From Planctomycetales bacterium (GTDB lineage: Bacteria > Planctomycetota > Planctomycetia > Planctomycetales > Planctomycetaceae): 64,000 bases of DNA. Positions 1 to 8,265 of this stretch are shown here, piece by piece. The stretch's first letter is position 1. Each line of letters starts with the position of its first letter. Both the position numbers and the translations under genes were made by a program. The notes below the pieces were generated by a model. The model was not told where the DNA came from. It worked only from the letters and a program-made list of their open reading frames with translations, and did not search any database. The stretch spans positions 1 to 64,000 of the forward strand of contig JAPLOA010000078.1 in the NCBI GenBank assembly GCA_026400835.1. Reading direction: 5' to 3'.

Positions 1-1
1 A

Positions 2-100
2 GCCTCTCGCGACACACATCCTGCAGATGTCGCTGAGGTGTCTGGAAAAATCTACGCATTGGTCACTGCGAGCGATGTGACTGAATCCGTTTCGAGCTGA
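2..100 (+). CDS. 3' end of a protein gene cut by the window edge
   Basis: An open frame runs from the window edge to a TGA at 98-100 and encodes about 32 residues ending in DVTESVSS. No family can be recognised from so little. The frame has no internal stop, and the hairpin just downstream is compatible with the end of a gene, but chance is not excluded. It would converge on the minus-strand toxin/immunity module. Confidence 0.3.
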   Translation, partial: ASRDTHPADVAEVSGKIYALVTASDVTESVSS

Positions 101-139
101 GAAGAAAACAACTCCGGTCGGTCTCACCGGAGGGAGTTG
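101..139 (-). terminator. Rho-independent terminator of the toxin/immunity operon
   Basis: The arms CAACTCCGGT (109-118) and ACCGGAGGGAGTTG (126-139) pair with a small bulge. Read on the minus strand, the hairpin is followed by a T-rich run (GTTTTCTTC). It lies about 100 bp beyond the stop of the last minus-strand gene of the module (239) and may also serve the plus-strand gene ending at 100. Confidence 0.5.
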
Positions 140-238
140 CGTTGTGAAACGCTGAAATGTACGTTGGACATTCTTGTCCGACTGCCGTTCGACGAACACG
201 GATCCCCGTTGGTTGGCACTTCCGCGCAGTGAGCGGGA

Positions 239-829
239 TCATTTCGCTTTTACGAAATCTTTTTTCGTGACACCCGCAGGGAACTCACCGCTGTTAATCG
301 CTTCGAATCCGAGGCATGCTAAGCGGGGATCCATCCCAAGTGCCGCAGCAAGGGCTTCGTGCCGTTCAACGGCGAATACATAGTCTTCGCTGGTCAGAAT
401 CTCGCGAATCAGTTCGCTGGCCTCTTTCGTCGCGAATGCTGTGCAGAGTTTTTTTGTATCGCCCCCGACAGGAGTGTTGTCTTCGTCATTAAAGTAGCCA
501 GGGGCAGAGTTATAAGTGTCAACGACTTTGCCAGCTTTGAAGAGCCAATACATCAGTACGCTGTCGTCATGATTCAAAACAGCAAGGACTTGCTTCCCAA
601 CCGCCTTCGAAACGCGAGTGCCAACTGCAAGAATGACATCTTCGTCCTGCGAGTCGGCTTCTTCTTCGTAACACACATTGATGCCATTGACGTCTTTGCT
701 GACAAATCCTCGGCATTTCAATTCCTTCAATGTATCGGCAAGTCCAGCTTGTGATGCGCCGTGAACTGCAAATGAAACGTAGAATCCCCCCACTCTTTCC
801 TCCGATGTCTTGATAAAAAGGCCACGCAT
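239..829 (-). CDS. Conserved hypothetical protein, last gene of the toxin module
   Basis: This 196-residue soluble protein has no signal peptide or membrane segment. The most distinctive stretch is residues 90-115, with MYWLFKAGKVVDTYNS followed by a PGYF motif and then GGD. I recall this pattern from small uncharacterised proteins of planctomycetes, actinobacteria and cyanobacteria, but know no assigned function. The ATG at 829 is the only good start. It lies 190 bp downstream of the TPR-like gene on the same strand and directly before a terminator, so it is probably the last gene of the toxin/immunity transcript. It could be a second immunity protein or an unrelated passenger. Confidence 0.7.
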   Translation of the reverse strand: MRGLFIKTSEERVGGFYVSFAVHGASQAGLADTLKELKCRGFVSKDVNGINVCYEEEADSQDEDVILAVGTRVSKAVGKQVLAVLNHDDSVLMYWLFKAGKVVDTYNSAPGYFNDEDNTPVGGDTKKLCTAFATKEASELIREILTSEDYVFAVERHEALAAALGMDPRLACLGFEAINSGEFPAGVTKKDFVKAK

Positions 830-1018
830 TCCAAAGCAAATACCATCACGGACTCTACCGGTGGGTGAAACGGGCTGAAAGTTGTACGACGAGCAGTCGA
901 ACGAACTCTGTCTGGGTACTTTAGATTGACAACTGCGCCCTTTGGAATTCCATGCGTCCGAGTTATTACACCGATTCGAATACGTGCCAGAGCCCCAATT
1001 CTTCGCCCTTGCGGGAAT

Positions 1019-1729
1019 CTATTTCTGCCAGACCTTCCGCAGTTTTCCGAACACCCGTGCAAGAACCAAGTCAAAAAAAACATACGAAACCGGTTCGCGG
1101 GCTAGCGACGACACTCTGCGTGACAGTGTTTGTGCGGAGATTTGCCCGTCTTGAAATTCCAAAAAAGAACTGTATAAGCGAAGTCGCCAGATGACCTCGA
1201 AATCGTTTGGGCGAAACTGTTCTAGCGCTGTGGCTTCGAGGTGTTCCAGTGACTGCTGCTTCAGGATCAATTGCGAAATGAGGAATGGCTTTGGATAATT
1301 GACCATATTCCACGTAAGTTGCAGCTTCTTGATCGGAGTGGCGACGTCGATGTCGCGGAGGCCAAAACAGATCTTGCCGAGAAAAATGGCGAACCACCCC
1401 TCGTAGCCTGCGTTGAATGTGTAGAGCCGTTTTGTTGCAGCCTGTTTCCAGTATCTTTCAGCCCCTGTCACATCGCCACGCAACAACATTGCCAAACCGG
1501 CGTATAGATATTCGTGGGTTGAAGGATGCTTACTTCGTTCGATCATAACCTGGCACCAAGCCAGCGCTTCGTCAGCCCGCCCTGCGGCACAAAGCGTTTC
1601 CGCATATTCGTATGCCAGAGTGCTATCGATGCTTGGCTGCTTTTCCTTTCCCGGCTCACGCCCGCCGCGCCGCATTCGAATGATGTCGTCGTATTGTCGT
1701 GCGAGAAACAGTTTTTCAAATTTTGACAT
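1019..1729 (-). CDS. TPR-like protein, candidate immunity protein
   Basis: This 236-residue protein is all-helical in appearance. Helix-pair repeats resembling tetratricopeptide repeats span about residues 30-110 (for example YEYAETLCAAGRADEALAWC and GLAMLLRGDVTGAERYW). The ATG at 1729 starts MSKFEKLF; the frame continues 26 codons upstream, but those codons overlap the toxin's 3' end, so 1729 is preferred. Only 7 bp separate the toxin stop (1737) from this start. A gene placed immediately after a polymorphic-toxin tip is normally its immunity protein, so that is the inferred role. I see no match to a named immunity family. There is no secretion signal, as expected for a cytosolic antitoxin. 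Confidence 0.72.
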   Translation of the reverse strand: MSKFEKLFLARQYDDIIRMRRGGREPGKEKQPSIDSTLAYEYAETLCAAGRADEALAWCQVMIERSKHPSTHEYLYAGLAMLLRGDVTGAERYWKQAATKRLYTFNAGYEGWFAIFLGKICFGLRDIDVATPIKKLQLTWNMVNYPKPFLISQLILKQQSLEHLEATALEQFRPNDFEVIWRLRLYSSFLEFQDGQISAQTLSRRVSSLAREPVSYVFFDLVLARVFGKLRKVWQK

Positions 1730-1736
1730 GGATCCC

Positions 1737-2564
1737 TCAAAACACACCAATGAAATAGTAGATTGGATTTCCGGCAGAATCGATGTCGTACATAAAGAAA
1801 CCCACATTCCCCCGCACGTCGCCGTTTGCTCGCCAGCGTTTCAATTGCCCCAGAAATGTCCGGAGCCCATTTTTGGACAAGGGCTTTAACTCCGCATGCC
1901 GGAATCCCTTCCCTAGACTTCGAATCGTCTCTGAAAATGTGATGTCAACTCCTCTCAATCCGATCCGCGTGCGATCGATTCTAATCTTATTGCCCAACCC
2001 GAGTACTTTGTCGAGAAACGCTCCAAAACCCGAATGTGCAAACTGACCAAAACGAGTTGATCCAAAGTAACCATTCGGCGGGCATGTGTTATGCACCAGC
2101 ACGCCATCTTCGCCGACGTAGAAGACGTGTTCTCCGTCGACTTCGATGTTGTATACGGTTTCACGAGTTGGGCGAAGGGTGATTGATTCGACGCGGCGAG
2201 TTGTGTCATCAGCGAGGAGCAGGTTTTCGCCGACTCGCAGCTCGCCGGCCGCGACGAATTGCCGCCGGTCTTCACTCCAGAATGGATGGCTGGCGGTTGT
2301 GCCGATGGGCTCGTCGGAACCTTCAATCCGCAGGTCCAGAATCTTGGCGTTCTCGTGGATGAACTTGGTGGTGACGAGGTAGCCGTCACCCGCGATTGGT
2401 GTCGGGCAGGGACGAATTTCGCGGACCGTAAAGTCGGCGGAGATGCCGTGTTCCGGGAGATCGACGAAGATCGTGCTGCCGACGGCCAGCGGTGAGGTCT
2501 GGAGAGTGGCCGCAACACCCCTGGACGCTCCGGTGAGATCGACCGACGCGCAGACCTTGAGCAC
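1737..2564 (-). CDS. 5'-truncated Hint-domain polymorphic toxin with a nuclease-like tip
   Basis: The frame (275 codons) opens with GTG right after an in-frame TGA. Residues 30-160 are the C-terminal two thirds of a pretoxin Hint domain: TTASHPFWSEDR (89-100), RVGENL (110-115) and the closing VDGEHVFYVGEDGVLVHN (142-159, ending in the conserved His-Asn). The N-terminal Hint block with the nucleophilic Cys is absent, as is the large secreted carrier that normally precedes it. Residues 160-275 form the variable tip. D207 and E225-L-K227 suggest a PD-(D/E)xK nuclease fold, which is an inference from motif only. The likely immunity gene starts 7 bp downstream. The gene may be a silent toxin cassette or a remnant left by rearrangement. 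Confidence 0.7.
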   Translation of the reverse strand: MLKVCASVDLTGASRGVAATLQTSPLAVGSTIFVDLPEHGISADFTVREIRPCPTPIAGDGYLVTTKFIHENAKILDLRIEGSDEPIGTTASHPFWSEDRRQFVAAGELRVGENLLLADDTTRRVESITLRPTRETVYNIEVDGEHVFYVGEDGVLVHNTCPPNGYFGSTRFGQFAHSGFGAFLDKVLGLGNKIRIDRTRIGLRGVDITFSETIRSLGKGFRHAELKPLSKNGLRTFLGQLKRWRANGDVRGNVGFFMYDIDSAGNPIYYFIGVF

Positions 2565-2896
2565 TCATTGCTGCCGACCAACTCGGCATCCCCGCAGAGC
2601 GACAACCAACAAGGACGGGGCGTTTGGGCAAGCGAATCCGGCTCCGAGAGAGCCTCCGTCCGGAGTCACAAATCCCTAGAAGACTGGGTGATTTATGCCC
2701 TTGCTGGTGAATGGGGCGGTCTATCCTCGAAATTGAGAGGCCAAAAAACCGAGGCCGAACGCGGCAGCCTCGGTTCGCGTCTTGTGATTTGTCGTCGATC
2801 CATTTAGAGTCTCTCCCCGGCGGAGCTTCCGCATATTGCTGGGCGACCCAGACCCCTGCAGCACCATTTCCTGTCTCTGAAGTAAAGTTTCAAATC
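2565..2896. other. Gene-free junction between toxin remnant and serA
   Basis: This 332-bp stretch has no convincing coding frame. It contains a hairpin with a T-run reading on the minus strand (2743-2775) although no minus-strand gene ends there. No Hint N-terminal block is found in any frame. The serA promoter must lie here, but no clear -35/-10 pair stands out. Confidence 0.5.
2743..2775 (-). terminator. Orphan minus-strand terminator
   Basis: AACCGAGGC (2747-2755) and GCCTCGGTT (2767-2775) form a perfect 9-bp stem with an 11-nt loop, and the plus-strand A-run at 2743-2748 becomes a T-run on the minus strand. The upstream neighbour on that strand is serA, which is transcribed the other way, so the terminator has no visible gene to end. 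Confidence 0.6.
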
Positions 2897-4531
2897 GTGT
2901 ATCGAGTTCTCATTACAGACAGCCTCTCCAAGGCCGGACTGAAAATTCTGGAACAGACAGAAGGTATCGAAGTCGTCGTTAAGAGTGGTCTGACTCCCGC
3001 TCAGGTTCGCGAAGAGCTGAAGTCGGCGGATGGGATTATCATCCGCAGCGGCACGACTCTGACCGCTGAACTTCTGGAGGGTCAGGAACGACTGAAGTGT
3101 ATCGCGCGAGCGGGCGTTGGTGTGGATAACATCAATCTGGAAGCAGCAACTCGCGCGGGTGTTCTGGTGATGAACACGCCAACCGGCAATACGATCAGTA
3201 CGGCTGAGCATACCTTCGCGATGATGCTCGCGCTGTCTCGTAACATCGGGCCGGCTCATGCCAGCATGAAGTCAGGCAAGTGGGATCGCAAGTCGTTCCA
3301 GGGAACGCAGCTTGCCGGTAAAACTCTGGCCGTGATTGGCCTTGGCCGAATTGGTCTCAGCGTCGCATCCCGCGCGGCGGCCTTTGAAATGAACGTACTG
3401 GGCTATGACCCATTCTTGTCAGAAGAGAAGGCGAAGGAACTGGGGATCACTCTGTTCCGTGACGTCGATGAAATCGTCAAGAAGTGTGATTACCTGACGG
3501 TGCATACTCCACTGACCGATGAAACTCGCGGCATCATCAATGCGGCTCGTATCGCCACGATGAAGAAGGGCGTTCGCATCATCAACTGTGCCCGCGGCGG
3601 CATTGTCGATGAGAAAGATCTGGCTGATGCCATTGAATCCGGTCACGTCGCTGGCGCGGCTCTGGACGTGTTTGTGGACGAGCCACCAAAGGATCGAAGA
3701 CTGGTCGACCTGCCTCAGGTTCTGGCCACGCCACACCTCGGAGCATCCACAGAAGAAGCTCAGGAAATGGTGGCGATTGAAGCGGCCGAACTGGTCGTGG
3801 CCTACCTGAAGCGCAATGAGATTCGCTGTGCCGTGAACATGGCTCCGGTTTCCGCTTCGGAAATGGGCGAACTGAAGAACTACCTGAATCTGTCTTATCG
3901 CCTCGGGCTGCTGTCAGCTCAGATGATCAAAGGTCAGGGACTCAAAGGGGCCGAGATCATCTACCGTGGCGAAGCCGCCAGCAAGAAGACTCGCATCCTG
4001 ACCAACGCGTTCACAGCCGGGCTTCTGGAAGCGGCTCTGGATGAAACTGTCAACGTGATCAACGCCACGTCCGTCGCACAGGCTCGCGGTATCCATATCC
4101 GCGAATCATCCAGTGGTGATTGCGAAAACTTTGCGTCGATGGTGTCGGTTGTTTTGACGACCGATCAGGGCAAGTTTGAGGCTTCCGGAACGATCTTCGG
4201 TAATCAATTCCTGCGTCTCGTTCGTCTGAACGAGTATCACTTCGAAGCCTATCTGGACGGGCTGCTGCTGATTTATCGCCATCGAGACGTGCCGGGCCTG
4301 ATTGGCTTTATCGGGACCGTCTTTGGCGAACACAACGTCAACATTGCTCAGATGGCATTGGGACGCAAGCAGGATCGACCGGGCGGAGCTTCCGTCGCTG
4401 TTCTGAACCTGGACAATGAGCCGTCAGCCGAAGCGATTCAGAAGGTGAAAGGCCATAAGGAAGTGACCGGCGTCGACATCGTGCGGTTGCCACCAGCCGG
4501 TGCTCCACTGCCGTGGCTGACATCGACATAA
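2897..4531 (+). CDS. serA: D-3-phosphoglycerate dehydrogenase
   Basis: The protein catalyses the first step of serine biosynthesis, oxidising 3-phosphoglycerate to 3-phosphohydroxypyruvate with NAD, in the cytosol. It has 544 residues from a GTG start (MYRVLITDSL); the frame stays open upstream, but the family begins at this YRVLITD strand. The catalytic and Rossmann domains come first (GLGRIG at about 148-153, substrate-site NMAP and RSGTTL motifs, catalytic His in PHLGAST at about 280). An intervening allosteric substrate-binding domain and a C-terminal ACT domain follow (about 461-530, HRDVPGLIGFIGTVFG). This is the long SerA architecture, typically feedback-regulated by serine. The gene stands alone and ends in a strong terminator. 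Confidence 0.96.
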   Translation: MYRVLITDSLSKAGLKILEQTEGIEVVVKSGLTPAQVREELKSADGIIIRSGTTLTAELLEGQERLKCIARAGVGVDNINLEAATRAGVLVMNTPTGNTISTAEHTFAMMLALSRNIGPAHASMKSGKWDRKSFQGTQLAGKTLAVIGLGRIGLSVASRAAAFEMNVLGYDPFLSEEKAKELGITLFRDVDEIVKKCDYLTVHTPLTDETRGIINAARIATMKKGVRIINCARGGIVDEKDLADAIESGHVAGAALDVFVDEPPKDRRLVDLPQVLATPHLGASTEEAQEMVAIEAAELVVAYLKRNEIRCAVNMAPVSASEMGELKNYLNLSYRLGLLSAQMIKGQGLKGAEIIYRGEAASKKTRILTNAFTAGLLEAALDETVNVINATSVAQARGIHIRESSSGDCENFASMVSVVLTTDQGKFEASGTIFGNQFLRLVRLNEYHFEAYLDGLLLIYRHRDVPGLIGFIGTVFGEHNVNIAQMALGRKQDRPGGASVAVLNLDNEPSAEAIQKVKGHKEVTGVDIVRLPPAGAPLPWLTST

Positions 4532-4559
4532 GCCGTTGTAGTAGCGAACAATTGAAACC

Positions 4560-4588
4560 AAAGGGCTCCCTCAAGAAGGGAGCCCTTT
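4560..4588 (+). terminator. Terminator of serA
   Basis: AAAGGGCTCCC and GGGAGCCCTTT form a perfect 11-bp stem with a 7-nt loop (4571-4577), 28 bp after the serA stop. The trailing sequence is only weakly T-rich (TTTGTGTTC). Confidence 0.85.
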
Positions 4589-4661
4589 GTGTTCATGGCA
4601 ACGCTAATGCTCAATCAACAATGTTCGTATGGTTGTAGGCCGGATCGAGCTTGATTGAGCG

Positions 4662-5447
4662 CTAACTGGCTCGCATCACTGAGCCGGGTGCAAGCTGTTC
4701 AGCAGAGAACTCTGTCAGCAATGAGTAAACCGTTTCTGCTGTGATGCGCGACTCTGGAGACGCCTCATGCACCACTCGCAGCAATGAGCAAAGGCGTGAC
4801 ATGCGCGCGGCATTGCCCACCGATGTAATCGAAATCGCGCGGACGGCGGATTCATCGACGCTGGATGGTTCCTGAACCTGCTGACCTATCAGCGAGCGGA
4901 CAAAGTCGGAAGACTCCGCGGTGTCCAGTTCGGTCAGCCGAATTGGCACAAGTCCGCAGTCAGAGAACTCAGCAGGCAGAGCTTTCGCCGAGGCCGCGAC
5001 CACCGTCAACATTCCTCGACACTGAGTGCTGAGTGAATTCAACACACGTATAAGAACACTCAGATCGCCAATTGCACGATGCAGATCATCCAGCAGTATG
5101 ATGGTCTGAACGGCACAGCGAGCTCGTCCAGCCAGTTCATCGCGGAGCAGTGACATCATTTCGAACCGTCGCATCGAAGGTCGCGTTCGCAGGGCGAGGC
5201 ATTCAGTTAACTGCCACAGAGCGGCTTCTTCGTCCATACCACTCAGATTCAAATTGACAACCATAGCGCCGCTTCGCATCAGTTCCTCGCGAAGGCGGGA
5301 GAGAACTCGCGTGCGGCCGCTGCCGTCCGGGCCCAGAACAATGCCGAGAGGTTCGTGGTTTTCGACCAGATACAGAAGTCGGCTGACAGCTTCCAGATGG
5401 ACTGAACTGTCAAAAAACCACTCAGGTTGTGTCTTCTGGCCGAACAT
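4662..5447 (-). CDS. ExeA/MSHA-type AAA ATPase
   Basis: This 261-residue P-loop ATPase resembles the ExeA/GspA family, whose members act in secretion, pilus assembly or DNA-associated processes. The opening FGQKTQPEWFFDSSVHLEAVSRLLYLV matches the FF-x(5)-H-x-EA-x(3)-L signature of the family. The P-loop is GPDGSGRT at 39-46, where the usual Lys is Arg45. The Walker B segment TIILLDDLH is at 115-123. The C-terminal helical lid carries SVGNAARMSRLC, matching the GNPRxIN-like sensor 2 region only loosely. No secretion or pilus genes are adjacent. The precise role is unknown, and the Arg substitution may lower or abolish ATP hydrolysis. Confidence 0.8.
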   Translation of the reverse strand: MFGQKTQPEWFFDSSVHLEAVSRLLYLVENHEPLGIVLGPDGSGRTRVLSRLREELMRSGAMVVNLNLSGMDEEAALWQLTECLALRTRPSMRRFEMMSLLRDELAGRARCAVQTIILLDDLHRAIGDLSVLIRVLNSLSTQCRGMLTVVAASAKALPAEFSDCGLVPIRLTELDTAESSDFVRSLIGQQVQEPSSVDESAVRAISITSVGNAARMSRLCSLLRVVHEASPESRITAETVYSLLTEFSAEQLAPGSVMRAS

Positions 5448-5495
5448 GGAAAATCCTTTTTCGCCGATTGGAAGAACGAATTCTTTGGGGGTTTT

Positions 5496-5561
5496 CGTTT
5501 AACGGCAAGCCGCAGGCGGAGGCGAAATCGGGCGACGACGCCTGCGGCTTGCCGTTAAACG
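5496..5561. repeat. Perfect 23-bp inverted repeat (palindrome family A)
   Basis: The left arm (5496-5518, starting CGTTTAACGGCAAGCCGC) is the exact reverse complement of the right arm (5539-5561), with a 20-bp loop. A diverged copy occurs at 40812-40882. It sits just upstream of the ATPase start and could form a large hairpin in RNA, but there is no T-run after either arm, so it looks like a dispersed REP-like element. Confidence 0.85.
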
Positions 5562-5853
5562 AGGCTTACTTCTGCGTGGCCGAATAAAGGCCGCTGAACT
5601 CCGTTTGAACGCTCCACACAGTCCCACCTCGTCGCAATCGGCAGATTTGGCACAATCGCTTCAGATTATTCCCGGTAAACTGTGCCACACTCAGGATTGG
5701 CAAAAGACAACTCTGCGGCCGGTTGCCGCTTTGGCGGCTTGACAGTCGAGTCGGCAAGTCGTGCAATTCGCCGTGCGGTGATGCGCAAGGTGGGCTGACG
5801 CGCATGCTACTTTGCGATTCCGAAAAGACCTGTCCAAAGACTTAGTAAATTCC

Positions 5854-6909
5854 ATGACTGAACTGACCTATCGATCCGCCGGCGTTGATCTTGAACTTTA
5901 TGAGCAGGGGATGCAGAAGCTGCCGAAGCTGATGCAGAAGACGTTCACGCCCGGGGTGATGGAACTGCCCGGTGGCTTTGCCGGTCTGTTTCGACTGAAT
6001 CATGGGAAGCAATGGAAAGACCCGGTTCTGGTCTCCGGCACTGATGGCGTCGGCACCAAGATCAAAGTCGCCATCCACTGCGGAAAGTACAACTCCATCG
6101 GCATCGACCTGGTCGCGATGTGCGTCAACGACTGCCTGTGTCTCGGCGCACAGCCCTTGTTCTTTCTCGACTACATTGCGATGGGGAAAGACGATCCAAA
6201 TCTGCTGGAGCAACTTGTCAGTGGCGTAAGCGATGGTTGCTGTCAGGCCGGAGCCGCGCTGCTCGGCGGTGAGACTGCCATCATGCCGGATCTTTACGCG
6301 GCTGGTGATTTCGACATGGCCGGATTCTGCGTGGGTGTTGCGGAGCGCGAAGAACTGATCGATGGGCGGCATCGAGTCAAGGCGGGCGATGTATTGATTG
6401 GTGTTCCTTCGTCTGGTTTTCATTCGAATGGATACAGCCTGGTTCGCAAGGTTGTCTTCGAACACGCAGGCTTGAAAGTTGCGGATCATGTGGCTGAGCT
6501 GAATTGTTCCGTCGGCGACGCGCTGCTGACTCCAACTCGAATTTACGCTGATGTTGTCGCTGCCGCCCGAACCGCAGCGGGTGAAGGTAATATTCACGCG
6601 ATCGCTCACATCACCGGTGGCGGAATCGCGGACAACTTTGAACGAGTTCTCCCGAAACATGTTCAAGGTGTTGTGAATCGATCAGCCTGGAAGATTCCTG
6701 CAGTCTTCCAGTGGCTGCAGAGGTTGGGCAACGTTGCAGAACAGGAAATGTTCAACGTCTTCAATATGGGCATTGGTTTGATTCTGACGGTTCCAGCCGA
6801 CGTGGCTGACAAAGTTCAGGTGGCCTGTTCAACGCCTGAGTATCCCGCGTTTCGACTGGGTGAGATTCGGGCTCAGAATGCGGAAGAACCGACGGTTCTG
6901 GTGCAATAA
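5854..6909 (+). CDS. purM: Phosphoribosylformylglycinamidine cyclo-ligase (AIR synthetase)
   Basis: The enzyme closes FGAM to aminoimidazole ribotide with ATP, the fifth step of purine synthesis. It has 351 residues from the ATG at 5854 (MTELTYRSAGVDLELY). PurM landmarks are all present: YRSAGVD near the N-terminus, the SGTDGVGTK loop at about residue 65, the MCVNDCLCLGAQPLFFLDYIA block, LLGGETAIMPD, and the late HITGGGIADNFERVLP region. The length is normal for the family. The pyrimidine-nucleoside phosphorylase gene follows after 39 bp, so the two probably share a transcript, although they serve purine synthesis and pyrimidine salvage respectively. Confidence 0.96.
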   Translation: MTELTYRSAGVDLELYEQGMQKLPKLMQKTFTPGVMELPGGFAGLFRLNHGKQWKDPVLVSGTDGVGTKIKVAIHCGKYNSIGIDLVAMCVNDCLCLGAQPLFFLDYIAMGKDDPNLLEQLVSGVSDGCCQAGAALLGGETAIMPDLYAAGDFDMAGFCVGVAEREELIDGRHRVKAGDVLIGVPSSGFHSNGYSLVRKVVFEHAGLKVADHVAELNCSVGDALLTPTRIYADVVAAARTAAGEGNIHAIAHITGGGIADNFERVLPKHVQGVVNRSAWKIPAVFQWLQRLGNVAEQEMFNVFNMGIGLILTVPADVADKVQVACSTPEYPAFRLGEIRAQNAEEPTVLVQ

Positions 6910-6948
6910 CGGAATCATCGCAACTCGGATTGCTCGGAGATTTTCGTC

Positions 6949-8241
6949 ATGCTGCCCGCATCGCTCATCGCCGCCAAACGAGATCATCGCGAACTCAGTG
7001 ATGAAGAGATTGCCTTCTTTATTCAGGGTTTTTCAACCGGCACGATCCCGGACTATCAGATGTCGGCCATGGCAATGGCCATTTATCTCAACGGCATGAC
7101 GCCGCGAGAAATCGCTACGCTAACATCAGAGATGCTGCGTTCCGGAACTCAGCTCGCCTGGCCAAAAGATGGCATTCCACGAGTCGACAAGCATTCAACC
7201 GGAGGTATTGGTGACAAGACCTCTTTGATCCTCGCCCCGTTGCTGGCGGAGTGCGGACTGCAGAATCCGATGCTGTCTGGTCGCGGGCTCGGGGCGACAG
7301 GCGGGACGCTGGACAAGCTTGAAGCCATCCCCGGCTTTCGCACGAATCTGTCGCTGGATGAGATCACTCGTCTGACACAGTCCGTTGGCTGTGTCATCAC
7401 GGGGGCCTCGGCGGAGTTGGCTCCGGCAGATCGAAAACTTTACGCTCTGCGAGATGTGACCGCGACCGTTCCCTCCATTCCGTTGATCACCGGCAGCATC
7501 ATGAGCAAGAAGCTGGCCGAGTCGTTAGATGCTCTGGTACTCGACGTAAAGTTCGGCAGCGGCGCTTTCATGAAAACTCGTGAGCAGGCCACGTTGCTGG
7601 CTCATTCGCTGGTCAACACGGGCGAACGCATGGGCGTACGCACGACGGCGTTGTTAACAGACATGAATCAGCCGCTGGGCCGCATGTGTGGGAATGCCGT
7701 CGAAGTTCTGGAGTCGATCGATGTGTTGAAAGGCGGTGGGCCGAAGGATGTAAGGCTGTTGACGCTGGAGCTATGTGCCGACCTGCTCGTATCAACCGGC
7801 GTGGAGAAAACACAGAAGGATGCCGTGAACCGTTGTGCCGGTCTTCTGGATGATGGCTCCGCCTTCGAACGTTATTGTCGCATGGTGCGTGCTCAGGGTG
7901 GAGATCCGGACGCAGCGTTGAACGTTGCCAAAGCCACAGACCTGGTCGCCGATACGGATGGTGTGATCAGTGCCATGGACACGGAAGCGTTAGGGCTTGT
8001 CATCATTTCCCTCGGCGGCGGCCGCAGAAAAATGGGCGATCCGATTGATCATTCAGTGGGTTTGGAAATACTGGTTCGAATTGGCGATCGTGTCAGTCGC
8101 GGGACTCCGTTGGTGAAGATTTTCTCCGAGCAACCAGAAGCCGTGATACCATCACTTCGAGAAGCGATTCAGATCAGCGAGACCGGGAAGGCTCCGGAGT
8201 TGATTGCCGAGAGAATTGGGACATCGCAGAGCACCAGGTAG
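6949..8241 (+). CDS. deoA: Pyrimidine-nucleoside (thymidine) phosphorylase
   Basis: The protein cleaves thymidine or uridine with phosphate to the free base and (deoxy)ribose 1-phosphate in nucleoside salvage. It has 430 residues. The family signature SGRGLGATGGTLDKLEAIPG lies at about residues 106-125, preceded by the phosphate-binding KHSTGGIGDKTSL (about 81-93). A KFGSGAFM segment follows, and the C-terminal lid domain includes the DHSVGLEIL region. The length fits DeoA/Pdp. Whether it prefers thymidine alone (DeoA) or also uridine (Pdp) cannot be settled by eye. It starts 39 bp after purM in the same direction. Confidence 0.93.
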   Translation: MLPASLIAAKRDHRELSDEEIAFFIQGFSTGTIPDYQMSAMAMAIYLNGMTPREIATLTSEMLRSGTQLAWPKDGIPRVDKHSTGGIGDKTSLILAPLLAECGLQNPMLSGRGLGATGGTLDKLEAIPGFRTNLSLDEITRLTQSVGCVITGASAELAPADRKLYALRDVTATVPSIPLITGSIMSKKLAESLDALVLDVKFGSGAFMKTREQATLLAHSLVNTGERMGVRTTALLTDMNQPLGRMCGNAVEVLESIDVLKGGGPKDVRLLTLELCADLLVSTGVEKTQKDAVNRCAGLLDDGSAFERYCRMVRAQGGDPDAALNVAKATDLVADTDGVISAMDTEALGLVIISLGGGRRKMGDPIDHSVGLEILVRIGDRVSRGTPLVKIFSEQPEAVIPSLREAIQISETGKAPELIAERIGTSQSTR

Positions 8242-8265
8242 GTTCTTTCTGCCGGAAAGGATTTT
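8238..8265. repeat. Dispersed repeat D, copy 1
   Basis: The segment starting GTAGGTTCTTTCTGCCGG is nearly the reverse complement of 31197-31225, with about 26 of 28 positions matching. Each copy has an internal CCTTTC/GAAAGG-type palindrome. It overlaps the last codons of the phosphorylase gene. Confidence 0.6.

Noticed and set aside
2711-2896. 62-codon N-terminal extension of SerA
   Set aside because: The extra residues match no SerA; the conserved YRVLITD start is at the GTG at 2897. The extension overlaps the orphan terminator.
5842-6666. Minus-strand frame of 274 codons over purM
   Set aside because: It is antisense to purM, has no ribosome-binding site and no motifs.
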